64,000 bases of DNA, from positions 248,001 to 312,000 of the forward strand of contig NZ_CP090066.1 of the NCBI RefSeq assembly GCF_021391535.1, written 5' to 3'. A program made the position numbers and the translations under genes. The stretch's first letter is position 1, and each line of letters starts with the position of its first letter. The DNA comes from Aurantimonas sp. HBX-1 (GTDB taxonomy: Bacteria > Pseudomonadota > Alphaproteobacteria > Rhizobiales > Rhizobiaceae). The notes under the pieces are model-generated. The model had not been told where the DNA came from. It did no database searches and worked only from the letters and a program-made list of their open reading frames with translations. Shown here piece after piece: positions 29,969 through 38,549 of this stretch.

Positions 29969-30309
29969 AGGAATGTCCTTGTTCGTCTTCGTCCGTGTCG
30001 TTGCCGAAAGATAGGGCATCCGGCGCCGCATTGGCAAACGGGACGCGACGGCGCCGGCGTTGCTCGGACCCAACGGAGCGGGGAGTGTCGGCGGTGCGCG
30101 GATACCGCGCCGCAACGGGAGCAGTGATACTGCGGCGCCCGCTGCCGTCGCCGCGCTGTCATGAAGGCCGGAAAGCCCGGCGGTTGCGGCGACTTGCGGC
30201 GAAACGTTTGGATTGCGGCAGGTTTTGTGCCTATCATTTATGCGGCGCAGCGACGCAACTGCACACAAAGCAGCGTTCGGCCGTCCAGAAGCGGCAAAAG
30301 GGGTGAGGA
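29969..30309. promoter_or_regulatory. Divergent phaA/phaR control region
   Basis: This 341-base spacer separates the starts of phaA (minus) and phaR (plus). No convincing gene is inside it. PhaR proteins are known to bind TGC-rich dyads of the CTGC-Nx-GCAG type in related bacteria. A matching imperfect dyad, CTGC-N7-GCAG, lies at 30259-30273, just upstream of phaR, within a stretch rich in TTGCGGC repeats (about 30184-30220). The phaR ribosome site GGGGTGAGGA is directly before its ATG. Promoter hexamers could not be assigned with confidence. Confidence 0.5.
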
Positions 30310-30930
30310 ATGGCCAAGAATTCCGATGTGACGGTCATCAAGAAATACGCCAACCGCCGTCTCTACAATACCGGCACCAGCACCTACGTGACGCTCGAGA
30401 ATCTCGCGGGCATGGTGAAGAGCAACGAGGAATTCGTCGTCCAGGATGCCAAGACCGGCGAGGACATCACCCATGCGGTGCTGACCCAGATCATCTTCGA
30501 GCAGGAGAACAAGGGCGGGCAGAACCTGATGCCGATCACCTTCCTGCGGCAGCTGATCCGGTTCTACGGCGACCAGATGCAGATGGTGATCCCTGGTTAT
30601 CTGGAGCAGACGATGAGCGCGTTCTCGCGCGAGCAGGAAGGCTTTCGCGACCAGATGCCCGGCGCCATGGCGCAGGCGCCGATGAAGATGATGGAAGCGC
30701 AGGTCCGCCGCAACACCGAGATGTTCCGCCAGGCGATGGCGATGTTCAACCCGTTCATCGCCGGCGCGATCGGCGAGACCGGCGAGGCACGCAACGGCGC
30801 GCCTGCGTCCGACGAGGGCGACAAGGCCGGCCCGGAGGACATCAAGGCGATGCGCCAGCAGCTGGCGCAGATGCAGAAGCGGCTCGAGGCGCTGGACGCC
30901 AAGACGGCGGAAGCCAAGGGCGACAAGTAG
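30310..30930 (+). CDS. phaR: Polyhydroxyalkanoate synthesis repressor PhaR
   Basis: A 206-residue regulator. The N-terminal PHB/PHA accumulation regulator DNA-binding domain is diagnostic (VTVIKKYANRRLYNTGTSTYVTL, residues 7-29), followed by the PHB-accumulation domain around LMPITFLRQLIRFYGDQMQ. The C-terminus is a Met/Gln-rich helix and a predicted coiled coil (MRQQLAQMQKRLEAL). PhaR senses PHB granules and represses phasin and PHB genes. Its divergent position from phaA-phaB agrees with this. The ATG is preceded by GGGGTGAGGA. Confidence 0.95.
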   Translation: MAKNSDVTVIKKYANRRLYNTGTSTYVTLENLAGMVKSNEEFVVQDAKTGEDITHAVLTQIIFEQENKGGQNLMPITFLRQLIRFYGDQMQMVIPGYLEQTMSAFSREQEGFRDQMPGAMAQAPMKMMEAQVRRNTEMFRQAMAMFNPFIAGAIGETGEARNGAPASDEGDKAGPEDIKAMRQQLAQMQKRLEALDAKTAEAKGDK

Positions 30931-31035
30931 CGCGCAGCCCGGCGGAGCCGGCGCGAGCGGCCCAAGCGGTCCGCCACAGGAGCAGAGGCTTCTGCAGGGC
31001 TCAGGTCATGAACGACCGTGCGCCCGAGCGGACGC

Positions 31036-31062
31036 AAAAAGCCGGTCCGCGGGGACCGGCCT
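31036..31062 (-). terminator. Intrinsic terminator for rpmF
   Basis: Stem GCCGGTCC / GGACCGGC (31041-31048 and 31053-31060) with a 4-base loop. Read on the minus strand it is followed by TTTTTGC, a good intrinsic terminator 46 bases beyond the rpmF stop. On the plus strand the tail is CTTCGTC, so termination of phaR there would be weaker. Confidence 0.8.
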
Positions 31063-31107
31063 TCGTCATGTCATGCGGCCGGAGCCGCCGTCGGACGCGG
31101 TAAAGGC

Positions 31108-31293
31108 TTACTCCTTTTCCTTGACCGTCAGGATCTGGCGGCCGCGATACATCCCGGTCTTCAGGTCGATGTGGTGCGGGCGGCGCAGCTCGCCGGAATT
31201 CTTGTCTTCGATGTAGGTCGGCGCCTTGAGGGCGTCCGCCGAACGGCGCATGCCGCGCTTCGACGGGCTGGTCTTGCGTTTAGGTACGGCCAT
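31108..31293 (-). CDS. rpmF: 50S ribosomal protein L32
   Basis: A 61-residue ribosomal protein. The N-terminus AVPKRKTSPSKRGMRRSAD is the highly conserved L32 signature, and ELRRPHHIDLKTGMYRGRQI is typical of alphaproteobacterial L32, which lacks the zinc-binding cysteines. The ATG at 31293 is where homology starts. The next gene on the same strand, mtgA, ends 226 bases upstream of this start. Confidence 0.97.
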   Translation of the reverse strand: MAVPKRKTSPSKRGMRRSADALKAPTYIEDKNSGELRRPHHIDLKTGMYRGRQILTVKEKE

Positions 31294-31519
31294 GTCGTGC
31301 TCCGTTCGGTCTGTCGCCTGCTGCACGATGGCGCGCCGGCAAAATCATCTCTGTTCCGGTCCCGCAGCGCCTCGCCGGGCCGCAGGCCCGTCGCTTCGCC
31401 CTCTCACGCCGGATGCGCCGGCGAGCGATCGAAGATCGCCGCAAGGCTTCGCCGTGACGGGAATTCGAGGCAGCCCATAGCAAAGCATGGGGCCCTTGGG
31501 AAGGGGCGCGGCGAATTCC

Positions 31520-32209
31520 TCAGCCGGATTCGGCTGGCCTGACGCAGCCGACATAGTCGCCCGAGGCTTTCGCCAGCCGCTCGACCCGCCGCGCCAGGCG
31601 ATCGAGGCCGGGGCCCGGATTGGCCGGATTGCGCGTGCCGGGCGCCGGAAGCGTCACTGCCAGCAGCGCCGCCTGGCGCGCCGACAGCTCGCTCGCCGGC
31701 TTGCCGAAATAATGCTGGCTGGCGGCGCCGATTCCATAGACGCCTTTGTCCCACTCGACGACGTTGAGATAGATTTCCATGATCCGCCGCTTCGACAGGA
31801 GCAGGTCGAAATAGATCGCCAGCGGCGCTTCCAGCGCCTTGCGGATGTAGGAGCGGTCGTTCCAGAGAAACAGGTTCTTGACCGTCTGCATCGGGATGGT
31901 CGAGGCGCCGCGGGTCTCCTCGCCGGCGAGCGCGGCGTCCACCACGGCGCGCATCTCGCCCCAGTCGATGCCGTCATGGCGGCAGAACTGGCCGTCCTCC
32001 GACATCAGCACCGAATAGACCATCACCGGCGCGACATCCTCGATCGGCAACCAGTCGCGCAGCACCGGACGGAAGGCCACGTGGTCGGCGAGCATCAGCG
32101 TCGAGACGGGATGGATCGCCCTGATCGCGTAGAGCGGCGTCAGTACCAAAGGGATCGCCACGAGCAGCACGACGACGATCGCGATCCCCGCGAGCACCCG
32201 GCGGATCAT
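31520..32209 (-). CDS. mtgA: Monofunctional peptidoglycan glycosyltransferase MtgA
   Basis: A 229-residue GT51 glycosyltransferase. An N-terminal membrane anchor (residues 5-27, VLAGIAIVVVLLVAIPLVL) places it at the inner membrane facing the periplasm. The catalytic glutamate is Glu71 in MSEDGQFCRHDGID; further motifs are RGASTIPMQTVKNLFLW, RKALEAPLAIYFDLLLSKRR and EIYLNVVEWDKGVYG. It polymerises lipid II into glycan strands without a transpeptidase domain. The ATG at 32209 is chosen so the membrane segment follows directly. It is divergent from ispA. Confidence 0.95.
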   Translation of the reverse strand: MIRRVLAGIAIVVVLLVAIPLVLTPLYAIRAIHPVSTLMLADHVAFRPVLRDWLPIEDVAPVMVYSVLMSEDGQFCRHDGIDWGEMRAVVDAALAGEETRGASTIPMQTVKNLFLWNDRSYIRKALEAPLAIYFDLLLSKRRIMEIYLNVVEWDKGVYGIGAASQHYFGKPASELSARQAALLAVTLPAPGTRNPANPGPGLDRLARRVERLAKASGDYVGCVRPAESG

Positions 32210-32373
32210 GGCGCACCGATGCCGCCAGCGGCGGCTGCTGCGAGGATGGGGCAACGGCGACGTTTCATCGCCCAGCCTTAGCCGGGAGCTTGGCGCCTCG
32301 CAACGGCGGCGGGCTTGACCCGGGGGGACGGCTCGCGCAAAGCCGCGGCAGCGGAACGGCGAGGAATCGGGCG

Positions 32374-33273
32374 ATGGACGGCGACGGATTCGAAGCACTT
32401 CTGGCGGCCGCCGCTTCCCGCGTCGAGGCGCGGCTGGCGACGGTGCTCGCCGGCGACGGACCGCTCGCCGGCGCGCCGGAACGGGTCCGCGCGGCGATGG
32501 CGCACGGCGCGCTCGGCGGGGGCAAGCGGCTGCGGCCGTTCCTGCTGATCGAGGCGGCGGCGCTGTTCGGCGCGTCGGCCGAGGATGCGCTGGATGCCGC
32601 CGTCGCGCTGGAGTGCGTCCACTGCTACTCGCTCGTCCACGACGACCTGCCGGCGATGGACGACGACGACCTCAGGCGCGGCAAGCCGACGGTCCACAAG
32701 GCCTATGACGAGGCGACGGCGATCCTTGCCGGCGACGGCCTGCTGACGCTCGCCTTCGGGCTCATCGCCGGCGCCGAGCGCCTGTCGCTCGCCGCCCGCT
32801 CGGCGCTCGTCCTGATGCTGGCGCGCGACGCCGGGGCCGGCGGCATGGTCGGCGGCCAGGCGCTGGACCTGGCGGCGGAGAGCCGCGACCTCACGGAAGC
32901 CGAGATCGCCACGATGCAGGCGATGAAGACCGGCGCGCTGATCGCCTTCGCCTGCGAGGCGGGGCCGGTGGTGGCGGACGCCGACGCGGCCGATCGGCAG
33001 CGGCTGCGCCGCTTCGGCGAACTGGTCGGCCTCGCCTTCCAGCTCGCCGACGATCTCCTCGACGAGACCGCCGATGCGGCGACGCTCGGCAAGGCCGCCG
33101 GCAAGGACCGCGAGCGCGGCAAGAAGACCCTGCCGGCGCTCAAGGGCCACGACTGGACCCGCCAGCGCCTCGGCGAGCTGGTGGCCGAGGCGGAAGCGGA
33201 GCTGTCGCCTTATGGCGAGCGCGGCGCGACCTTGCTGGCGGCGGCCCGCTTCGTGGCCCATCGTCAGCACTGA
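32374..33273 (+). CDS. ispA: (2E,6E)-farnesyl diphosphate synthase IspA
   Basis: A 299-residue short-chain trans-prenyltransferase. The first aspartate-rich motif is DDLPAMD (90-96) and the second DDLLD (226-230); GGGKRLRP (48-55) binds diphosphate. It condenses IPP with DMAPP and GPP to farnesyl diphosphate. The ATG at 32374 has GAGGA about eight bases upstream; an in-frame ATG at 32290 would add 28 low-complexity residues and is rejected. No dxs follows, unlike the xseB-ispA-dxs arrangement in some relatives. ispG lies about 1 kb away on the other strand. Confidence 0.93.
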   Translation: MDGDGFEALLAAAASRVEARLATVLAGDGPLAGAPERVRAAMAHGALGGGKRLRPFLLIEAAALFGASAEDALDAAVALECVHCYSLVHDDLPAMDDDDLRRGKPTVHKAYDEATAILAGDGLLTLAFGLIAGAERLSLAARSALVLMLARDAGAGGMVGGQALDLAAESRDLTEAEIATMQAMKTGALIAFACEAGPVVADADAADRQRLRRFGELVGLAFQLADDLLDETADAATLGKAAGKDRERGKKTLPALKGHDWTRQRLGELVAEAEAELSPYGERGATLLAAARFVAHRQH

Positions 33274-33313
33274 CGGCCGATTCCCGGACAGCACGGCGAT
33301 CAGGTAAGCCGGC

Positions 33314-34285
33314 TCAGTTCTTCATCACGATGCAGGCGGCGCCGGCGCCGCGCAGCTGCTGGCAGAGCGCGTTGGCCTCGCCGCGGCTGTCGGCCCCGAG
33401 CCTCACCGCATAGATCGTCCGGCGCGGCCCGGTGCGCTTGCGCATGACGATCGGCGCCTCCTTGACGAGGCCCGGATGGCTGGCGCGGACGCGCTCGAAC
33501 ATCCGCATGGCGACGGCGCGCTGCTCGTGGCCCGCCACCTGCACGCCCCAGGGGCGCATCGGGGCGCTCTCCTCGCCGTCGAGAGAGGCGAAGATCGCCC
33601 GCGTCTTCATGACCGGCAGGCGGGCGCAGCTCTCCTGGAAGTTCCGTTCGGGATCCAGCGGCCGGATCTCGATCTCGCGTCCCGCCTCGCGGAACCAGTC
33701 CGCCGGCCGCGCGGTGATGTCGGCGACATAGGCCTCGGTCTCGTAGGGCAGCGTGCCGCCGCTGGCGAGCCAGCGCTTCACCCGGTTGATCCCGCCATTG
33801 TAGGCGGCGGCCGCGAGCCCCCAGCTGCCGAGCTCGGCGCGAAGGTCGGACAGATAGAGCGCCGAATGGCGGATCGCCGAGCGCATGTCGTAAGGGTCGG
33901 CGAGGCCGCGCTCCTCGGCCGTGTAGGGCATGAATTGGGCGATGCCCTGGGCGCCGACCGGCGAGACCGCGGCGGCGTCGAAGCGGCTTTCCTTCCAGAT
34001 CAGCCGGGCGAAGAAGGCTTCCGGCATGCCGACCGCCGCCGCGTTGGCGGCGATGACCCGGCAGATCGTCTCCGCGGTCGGCGCCGCCGCCGCGTCGACG
34101 AGGCCGGCGGCAGGATCCGTGGTGAAGGAGGGCGGGCTCGGCGGAAACGGCAGGGCGGGCAGGACGAGCGAGCCGGCCGGCGGCGTCTCCGCGCCAGCAC
34201 CTGCCGGAGCCAGTGCCGCCATGCCAAGGGACCCCGCGAGCAGCATCGCCATCGGCCGAAGAAGGCGCAGCGGGCGGGCGGTCAT
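33314..34285 (-). CDS. Lytic transglycosylase with SPOR-like C-terminus
   Basis: A 323-residue exported protein. The start at 34285 puts the signal peptide first (RLLRPMAMLLAGSLGMAALAPAGAGA); a longer reading from 34366 would overlap the ispG stop. A Pro/Ala-rich linker precedes the SLT domain, with catalytic Glu99 in IWKESRFDAAAVSPVGAQG and the later signatures GIAQFMP and AAAYNGG. The C-terminal 80 residues (WGVQVAGHEQRAVAMRMFE ... ALCQQLRGAGAACIVMKN) look like a SPOR domain, which binds denuded peptidoglycan at division sites. It is expected to cleave glycan strands in the periplasm. Confidence 0.88.
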   Translation of the reverse strand: MTARPLRLLRPMAMLLAGSLGMAALAPAGAGAETPPAGSLVLPALPFPPSPPSFTTDPAAGLVDAAAAPTAETICRVIAANAAAVGMPEAFFARLIWKESRFDAAAVSPVGAQGIAQFMPYTAEERGLADPYDMRSAIRHSALYLSDLRAELGSWGLAAAAYNGGINRVKRWLASGGTLPYETEAYVADITARPADWFREAGREIEIRPLDPERNFQESCARLPVMKTRAIFASLDGEESAPMRPWGVQVAGHEQRAVAMRMFERVRASHPGLVKEAPIVMRKRTGPRRTIYAVRLGADSRGEANALCQQLRGAGAACIVMKN

Positions 34286-34362
34286 GCCGGGGCCCGCGCC
34301 GATCGGCCGGCGGCACCGGAGCGTCGCCGCGTGGGGGTGCGGGAAGGAGAGCCGGCCGCCGG

Positions 34363-35628
34363 TCACAGCCCGGTCGAGCCGCTCCCGAAGCGGCGCTCGA
34401 TATAGTCGGCGACCATCACCTGGAAATCCGCCGCGATCGCCGGGCCGCGCAGCGTCACGGTCTTCTTGCCGTCGACGAAGACCGGCGCGGCGGGCGTCTC
34501 GCCGGTGCCGGGCAGGGAAATGCCGATATCGGCGTGCTTGGATTCACCCGGCCCGTTGACGATGCAGCCCATCACCGCGACGTTCAGCGTCTCCACGCCC
34601 GGATAGCGCTCGCGCCACACCGGCATGTTGCGGCGAAGGTCGGCCTGGATGGTCTCGGCGAGTTCCTGGAACACCGTGGAGGTGGTGCGGCCGCAGCCGG
34701 GGCACGCGGCGACGATCGGCACGAACTGCCGGAAGCCCATGGTCTGCAGCAGTTCCTGCGCGACCTGCACCTCCTGGGTGCGGTCGCCGCCGGGCTTCGG
34801 CGTCAGCGAGACGCGGATCGTGTCGCCGATGCCTTCCTGCAGCAGGATCCCCATGGCGGCGGATGAGGCGACGATGCCCTTCGAGCCCATGCCGGCCTCG
34901 GTCAGGCCGAGATGCAGCGCGAGGTCGGTGCGCCGCGACAGGTCGCGATAGACCGCGATCAGGTCCTGCACCTGACTGACCTTGGCCGACAGGATGATGC
35001 GGTCGCGGCCGAGGCCGATCTCCTCGGCGAGTTCCGCCGACAGCAGCGCCGACTGGATGATCGCCTCGCGGGTGACGGCGCGGGCCGTGCGCGGCACGGG
35101 AAGCGCGCTGTTGGCGTCCATCAGCCGCGTCAGCAGTTCCTGGTCGAGCGAGCCCCAGTTCACGCCGATCCGCACCGGCTTGTTCCAGCGGATCGCCATC
35201 TCGACGATGTCGGTGAACTGCCGGTCGCGCTTCTCGCGGAAGCCGACATTGCCGGGATTGATGCGGTACTTGGCCAGCGCCTCGGCGCAGGCCGGATGAT
35301 CGGCGAGCAGCTTGTGGCCGATATAGTGGAAGTCGCCGACCAGCGGCACGTTGACGCCCAGCCGGTCGAGCCGCTCGCGGACCCGCGGCACGGCTGCCGC
35401 CGCCTCGTCGCGGTCGACGGTGATGCGGACGATCTCCGAGCCGGCCTTGGCGAGGGCCGCGACCTGCGCCACCGTCGCGTCGACGTCGGCCGTGTCGGTG
35501 TTGGTCATCGACTGCACGACAACCGGCGCGCCGCCGCCGACCATCACGCCGCCGACGCGAACGCCCACCGTCTGGCGGCGGGGCGAGGGATCGGCATCGA
35601 CGAGGTCGATCGGTGTCTGGATGGTCAT
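34363..35628 (-). CDS. ispG: 4-hydroxy-3-methylbut-2-enyl diphosphate synthase IspG (GcpE)
   Basis: A 421-residue [4Fe-4S] enzyme of the MEP isoprenoid pathway that reductively converts MEcPP to HMBPP. Seen are VVVQSMTNTDTADV at the N-terminus, VGDFHYIGH, YRINPGNVGF, CPGCGRTT and the cluster/catalytic region MGCIVNGPGESKHADIGISLPG. The length is typical of the proteobacterial short form. The ATG at 35628 is where homology begins. The gene is followed after 77 bases by the lytic transglycosylase on the same strand. Confidence 0.97.
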   Translation of the reverse strand: MTIQTPIDLVDADPSPRRQTVGVRVGGVMVGGGAPVVVQSMTNTDTADVDATVAQVAALAKAGSEIVRITVDRDEAAAAVPRVRERLDRLGVNVPLVGDFHYIGHKLLADHPACAEALAKYRINPGNVGFREKRDRQFTDIVEMAIRWNKPVRIGVNWGSLDQELLTRLMDANSALPVPRTARAVTREAIIQSALLSAELAEEIGLGRDRIILSAKVSQVQDLIAVYRDLSRRTDLALHLGLTEAGMGSKGIVASSAAMGILLQEGIGDTIRVSLTPKPGGDRTQEVQVAQELLQTMGFRQFVPIVAACPGCGRTTSTVFQELAETIQADLRRNMPVWRERYPGVETLNVAVMGCIVNGPGESKHADIGISLPGTGETPAAPVFVDGKKTVTLRGPAIAADFQVMVADYIERRFGSGSTGL

Positions 35629-35791
35629 GGCGAACCCCGAGGGTGCGATTTCACGATGCGAGTTGGCGCCTGCGCGCCGCCTTGTCAATTCACCGCCGTT
35701 CGATGTCGGGCGGATGACCGTCGGGCGCGAAGGGTTGCGCCGCCGGTCGCGGCTGCCCTATGGCAGGGCGGACACCCAGTTGGAGCATACC

Positions 35792-35965
35792 ATGGCCGTC
35801 GGATACGGACCGATCATCGTCGTCCTCGTCTTCCTCGCGCTGGTCGCGGTCATGCCGGTCTGGCCGTTCTCCCGCCGGTGGGGATACCGGCCGACCATCG
35901 TCCTCGGCATCATCCTGACGCTCATCGCGGTCTTCGTGGCGATCGGCGGGTTCGGGCCGCCCTGA
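35792..35965 (+). CDS. Small DUF3309-like membrane protein
   Basis: A 57-residue protein with two hydrophobic segments (IIVVLVFLALVAVMPV and TIVLGIILTLIAVFVAIGG) around a short polar turn, PFSRRWGYRP. That arrangement mirrors the DUF3309 protein encoded 118 bases downstream, so the two are probably diverged tandem paralogues. The start at 35792 follows a GGAG. Function of these proteins is unknown. Confidence 0.7.
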   Translation: MAVGYGPIIVVLVFLALVAVMPVWPFSRRWGYRPTIVLGIILTLIAVFVAIGGFGPP

Positions 35966-36082
35966 CGCGTTCGCGCCTTCTTAACCGAAAACTTGCCGCG
36001 GCCGCGAGTGCCGCGGAACCGGGACAACCGTTCAAGGGTTTGTGATCGACAATATCGTCAGGCCACGGAACGGACAGCGACC

Positions 36083-36241
36083 ATGAGTCTCGGCACCATC
36101 CTTCTCATCATCATCATCCTGCTTCTCGTCGGCGCGCTGCCGACCTGGGGCTACTCCGGCAGCTGGGGCTACGGTCCCTCGGGCATTCTCGGCGTCATCC
36201 TGCTGGTGATTCTGGTGCTGCTGCTGATGGGCCGCATCTAG
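36083..36241 (+). CDS. DUF3309 family small membrane protein
   Basis: A 52-residue protein, the standard DUF3309 length. It begins MSLGTILLIIIILLLVGALP, then WGYSGSWGYGPSG, and ends with a second hydrophobic helix, LLVILVLLLMGRI. It is probably an inner-membrane hairpin. The family is common in rhizobia, but its role is not established. Upstream residues in the same frame (from 35993) are basic and unlike the family, so the ATG at 36083 is preferred. Confidence 0.85.
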   Translation: MSLGTILLIIIILLLVGALPTWGYSGSWGYGPSGILGVILLVILVLLLMGRI

Positions 36242-36256
36242 CAGGCCCAGCCGCCG

Positions 36257-37522
36257 CTACGGGCGGACCTCGCCGGGGCGGCCTTCGGGCCGCTCCGATC
36301 CTGGTCTGACCCGGTCGGCATTGCGCACCAGCGGCGTCATGACCAGCAGCACGCCGAGCAGGGCGGCGAGCGTCAGGAACACGGTCGGGAAGCCGAAGCG
36401 CTCGGCGGCAAATCCCACCACCGACGGCGCGAACAGCGCGCCGGAATAGCCGAGCGTCGTCGCGATCGAGATGCCGATGCCGGGCTTCAGCCCCGGCAGA
36501 TTGCCGGCCGCCGAAAAGGCCACCGGGACGACGTTGGCGAGACCCATCCCCATTACCGCGAAGCCGATCAGCACCAGGGCCAGTTCGCCCGACAGCGCGA
36601 TAACGCAGAGGCCCGCCGAGGCGGTGAACAGCGACACCACCAGCGTCGGCACCGAGCCGAACCGGTCGCGCAGCGGATCCCCGACGAAGCGGAACAGCGC
36701 CATCGCCGCCGAGAAGGCCGCGAAGGCAAATCCCGAGGCGGCGACGTCGACGCCGAGATCCTGGCGCAGGAACAATGCGCTCCAGTCGATCGCAACGCCC
36801 TCCGGAAAGAACGCGAACAGCGTGAAGATGCCGATGGCCAGGGCCTTCAGCAGGGCCGTGCGGTCGCGCCGTGCCGCCTCGACGATGCCCGCCAGGCCGC
36901 CGGCCGGCTTAGCCGCGCCGGTAACGGGCAGCGTCCGGTCGTCGAGGCCGAAGCGGGAGACCGGCCAGAGCAGCGCCAGCGTCACGGCGCCGACGAACAG
37001 CGCGTGGCCCTCATGGCCGAGCGCCGCGATCAGCGGCCCGCCGGCTGCCGCCCCGGCGAAACCGCCGAGCGACCAGAAGCCGTGGCAGGACGACATGATC
37101 GCCTTGGCGCGGGTCTTCTCCACCGCGATGGCGTTGGCGTTCATCGCGACGTCCATGCCGCCCAGCGTCACGCCGAAGAAGAAGGCGGCGGGCACGGCAA
37201 GGACGGTCGCCGGCGCGAAGGCGAGAAACGGCAGGGATGCCGCCAGCAACAGCTGCGTCGCCAGAGTCGGCCGCTTCGACCCGCCCTTGCTGATCGCCAT
37301 GCCGATCAGCGGCATCGCGGTGAGGGCGCCGAGGCCGAACACCAGGATCAGCAGGCCGAGCGCGGTCTCGCTATAGCCGAGCCGCGCGGCGAGCACCGGC
37401 ACCTGCGGCGCCCAGCTACCCAGCACGAAGCCGTTGATCAGGAAGGCGATCGACACGGCGAAGCGCGGCCCGGGGAAGGCTAGGCGGGCGGCAGGCCGCG
37501 GGGGATTGAGCGGAGTGTTCAC
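36257..37522 (-). CDS. MFS transporter (YbjJ-like)
   Basis: A 421-residue permease with about 12 hydrophobic helices. It begins FAVSIAFLINGFVLGSWAPQVPVLAARLG, typical of the YbjJ-type MFS group, with conserved GMDVAMNANAIAVE and CHGFWSLGGFAGA segments. The start is the GTG at 37522; a longer reading from 37645 runs into the upstream regulator gene. The 59-base spacing from the DeoR-family gene on the same strand suggests one operon in which the regulator controls the transporter. The substrate cannot be read from sequence; sugar or metabolite export are both possible. Confidence 0.85.
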   Translation of the reverse strand: MNTPLNPPRPAARLAFPGPRFAVSIAFLINGFVLGSWAPQVPVLAARLGYSETALGLLILVFGLGALTAMPLIGMAISKGGSKRPTLATQLLLAASLPFLAFAPATVLAVPAAFFFGVTLGGMDVAMNANAIAVEKTRAKAIMSSCHGFWSLGGFAGAAAGGPLIAALGHEGHALFVGAVTLALLWPVSRFGLDDRTLPVTGAAKPAGGLAGIVEAARRDRTALLKALAIGIFTLFAFFPEGVAIDWSALFLRQDLGVDVAASGFAFAAFSAAMALFRFVGDPLRDRFGSVPTLVVSLFTASAGLCVIALSGELALVLIGFAVMGMGLANVVPVAFSAAGNLPGLKPGIGISIATTLGYSGALFAPSVVGFAAERFGFPTVFLTLAALLGVLLVMTPLVRNADRVRPGSERPEGRPGEVRP

Positions 37523-37581
37523 GCGAAGTCTCGCTAAGGTCTGAGATGGCGAAACGGCTTCTGCCGTCCCGCGGGATGGGG

Positions 37582-38400
37582 TCAACGTCGGGCGCGGCGC
37601 TTGGTCGCTGCCGCCGCATCGGCGGGTTCCGGGCCGGCATGGCAAATGGCCGTGCCGCGACGCTTAAAAGGGGCCAGCAGGGAGGCCGGGCAGTCGTTCT
37701 CGACGAACAGGAGCGAAATTTGCTCGGTCGGGACGACGCGATAGGAACTGGCGGTTCCCAGCTTGTCCGTCGTCGCCGCCACCAGGATACGCGCGGCCCG
37801 GGAGGCAATCTCGGCCTTCAGTTCGGCTTCTTCCAGGACATGGCTGGTGACGCCTTGTTCGGCATCGACCCCGCAGGCCCCGAGCACCAGAATGTCCGGG
37901 CGGAAAAGCGAAGCGTCAGCCATTGCCTTCGGCCCGAGACATGCGCCCGTTCCCGGGTCAACGCGTCCGCCAAGCAGGATCGTCTCGATGCCGGACCGCT
38001 CCATGAGCGCGCTGGCGATCGAAGGCGCGTTGGTGACGACCGCCAGCCCGCAATCTTCGGGTAGGGCTTCGGCGATGGCCAGATTGGTCGAGCCGGCATC
38101 GATGAACAGTAACGCGCCCGGCTCGACCGTCTGGGCAAGAGCTCTGGCCAAAGCGGACTTGCGTGACGCCCCTATGCGCTGGCGCTCGGACAGGTTTCCT
38201 TCCCTTGGGGCAGCCGGGACTGCTCCGCCGTACACGCGCTGACACTGGCCAGCATCGGCCAGTTCGCGGAGATCGCGCCGGACCGTATCTTCGGAAACGC
38301 CGAACCGGTCGGCGAGCTCGGCCGCGAGCACACGACCGTCACTGGCCAGCAGGGCGCGAATCCGTTCCTGTCGTTCGAGAGTGAGAAGAGGTAGAGCCAT
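37582..38400 (-). CDS. DeoR family transcriptional regulator
   Basis: A 272-residue regulator. The N-terminal DeoR winged helix-turn-helix is clear (RQERIRALLASDGRVLAAELADRFGVSEDTVRRDLREL, residues 10-47), followed by the DeoR C-terminal sugar-phosphate sensing domain (LLFIDAGSTNLAIAEALP, ILLGGRVDPGTGACLGP, ILVLGACGVDAEQGV). It likely responds to a phosphorylated sugar and controls the MFS gene directly downstream. The last 20 residues are Ala/Arg-rich. Confidence 0.92.
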   Translation of the reverse strand: MALPLLTLERQERIRALLASDGRVLAAELADRFGVSEDTVRRDLRELADAGQCQRVYGGAVPAAPREGNLSERQRIGASRKSALARALAQTVEPGALLFIDAGSTNLAIAEALPEDCGLAVVTNAPSIASALMERSGIETILLGGRVDPGTGACLGPKAMADASLFRPDILVLGACGVDAEQGVTSHVLEEAELKAEIASRAARILVAATTDKLGTASSYRVVPTEQISLLFVENDCPASLLAPFKRRGTAICHAGPEPADAAAATKRRARR

Positions 38401-38549
38401 CTGCCGGCCAATCGTGCATCAATCGGCATGAACATGCACAAACCGGCAGCGGTCGTCAACGGCTCCACGAGACGGCATAGCCCCACCTGTGGCGGCTGGA
38501 GGAAAGGCAGCGACCTGACGCGCCGCTTCCCTTCCCCGCAGCCCGGTTA

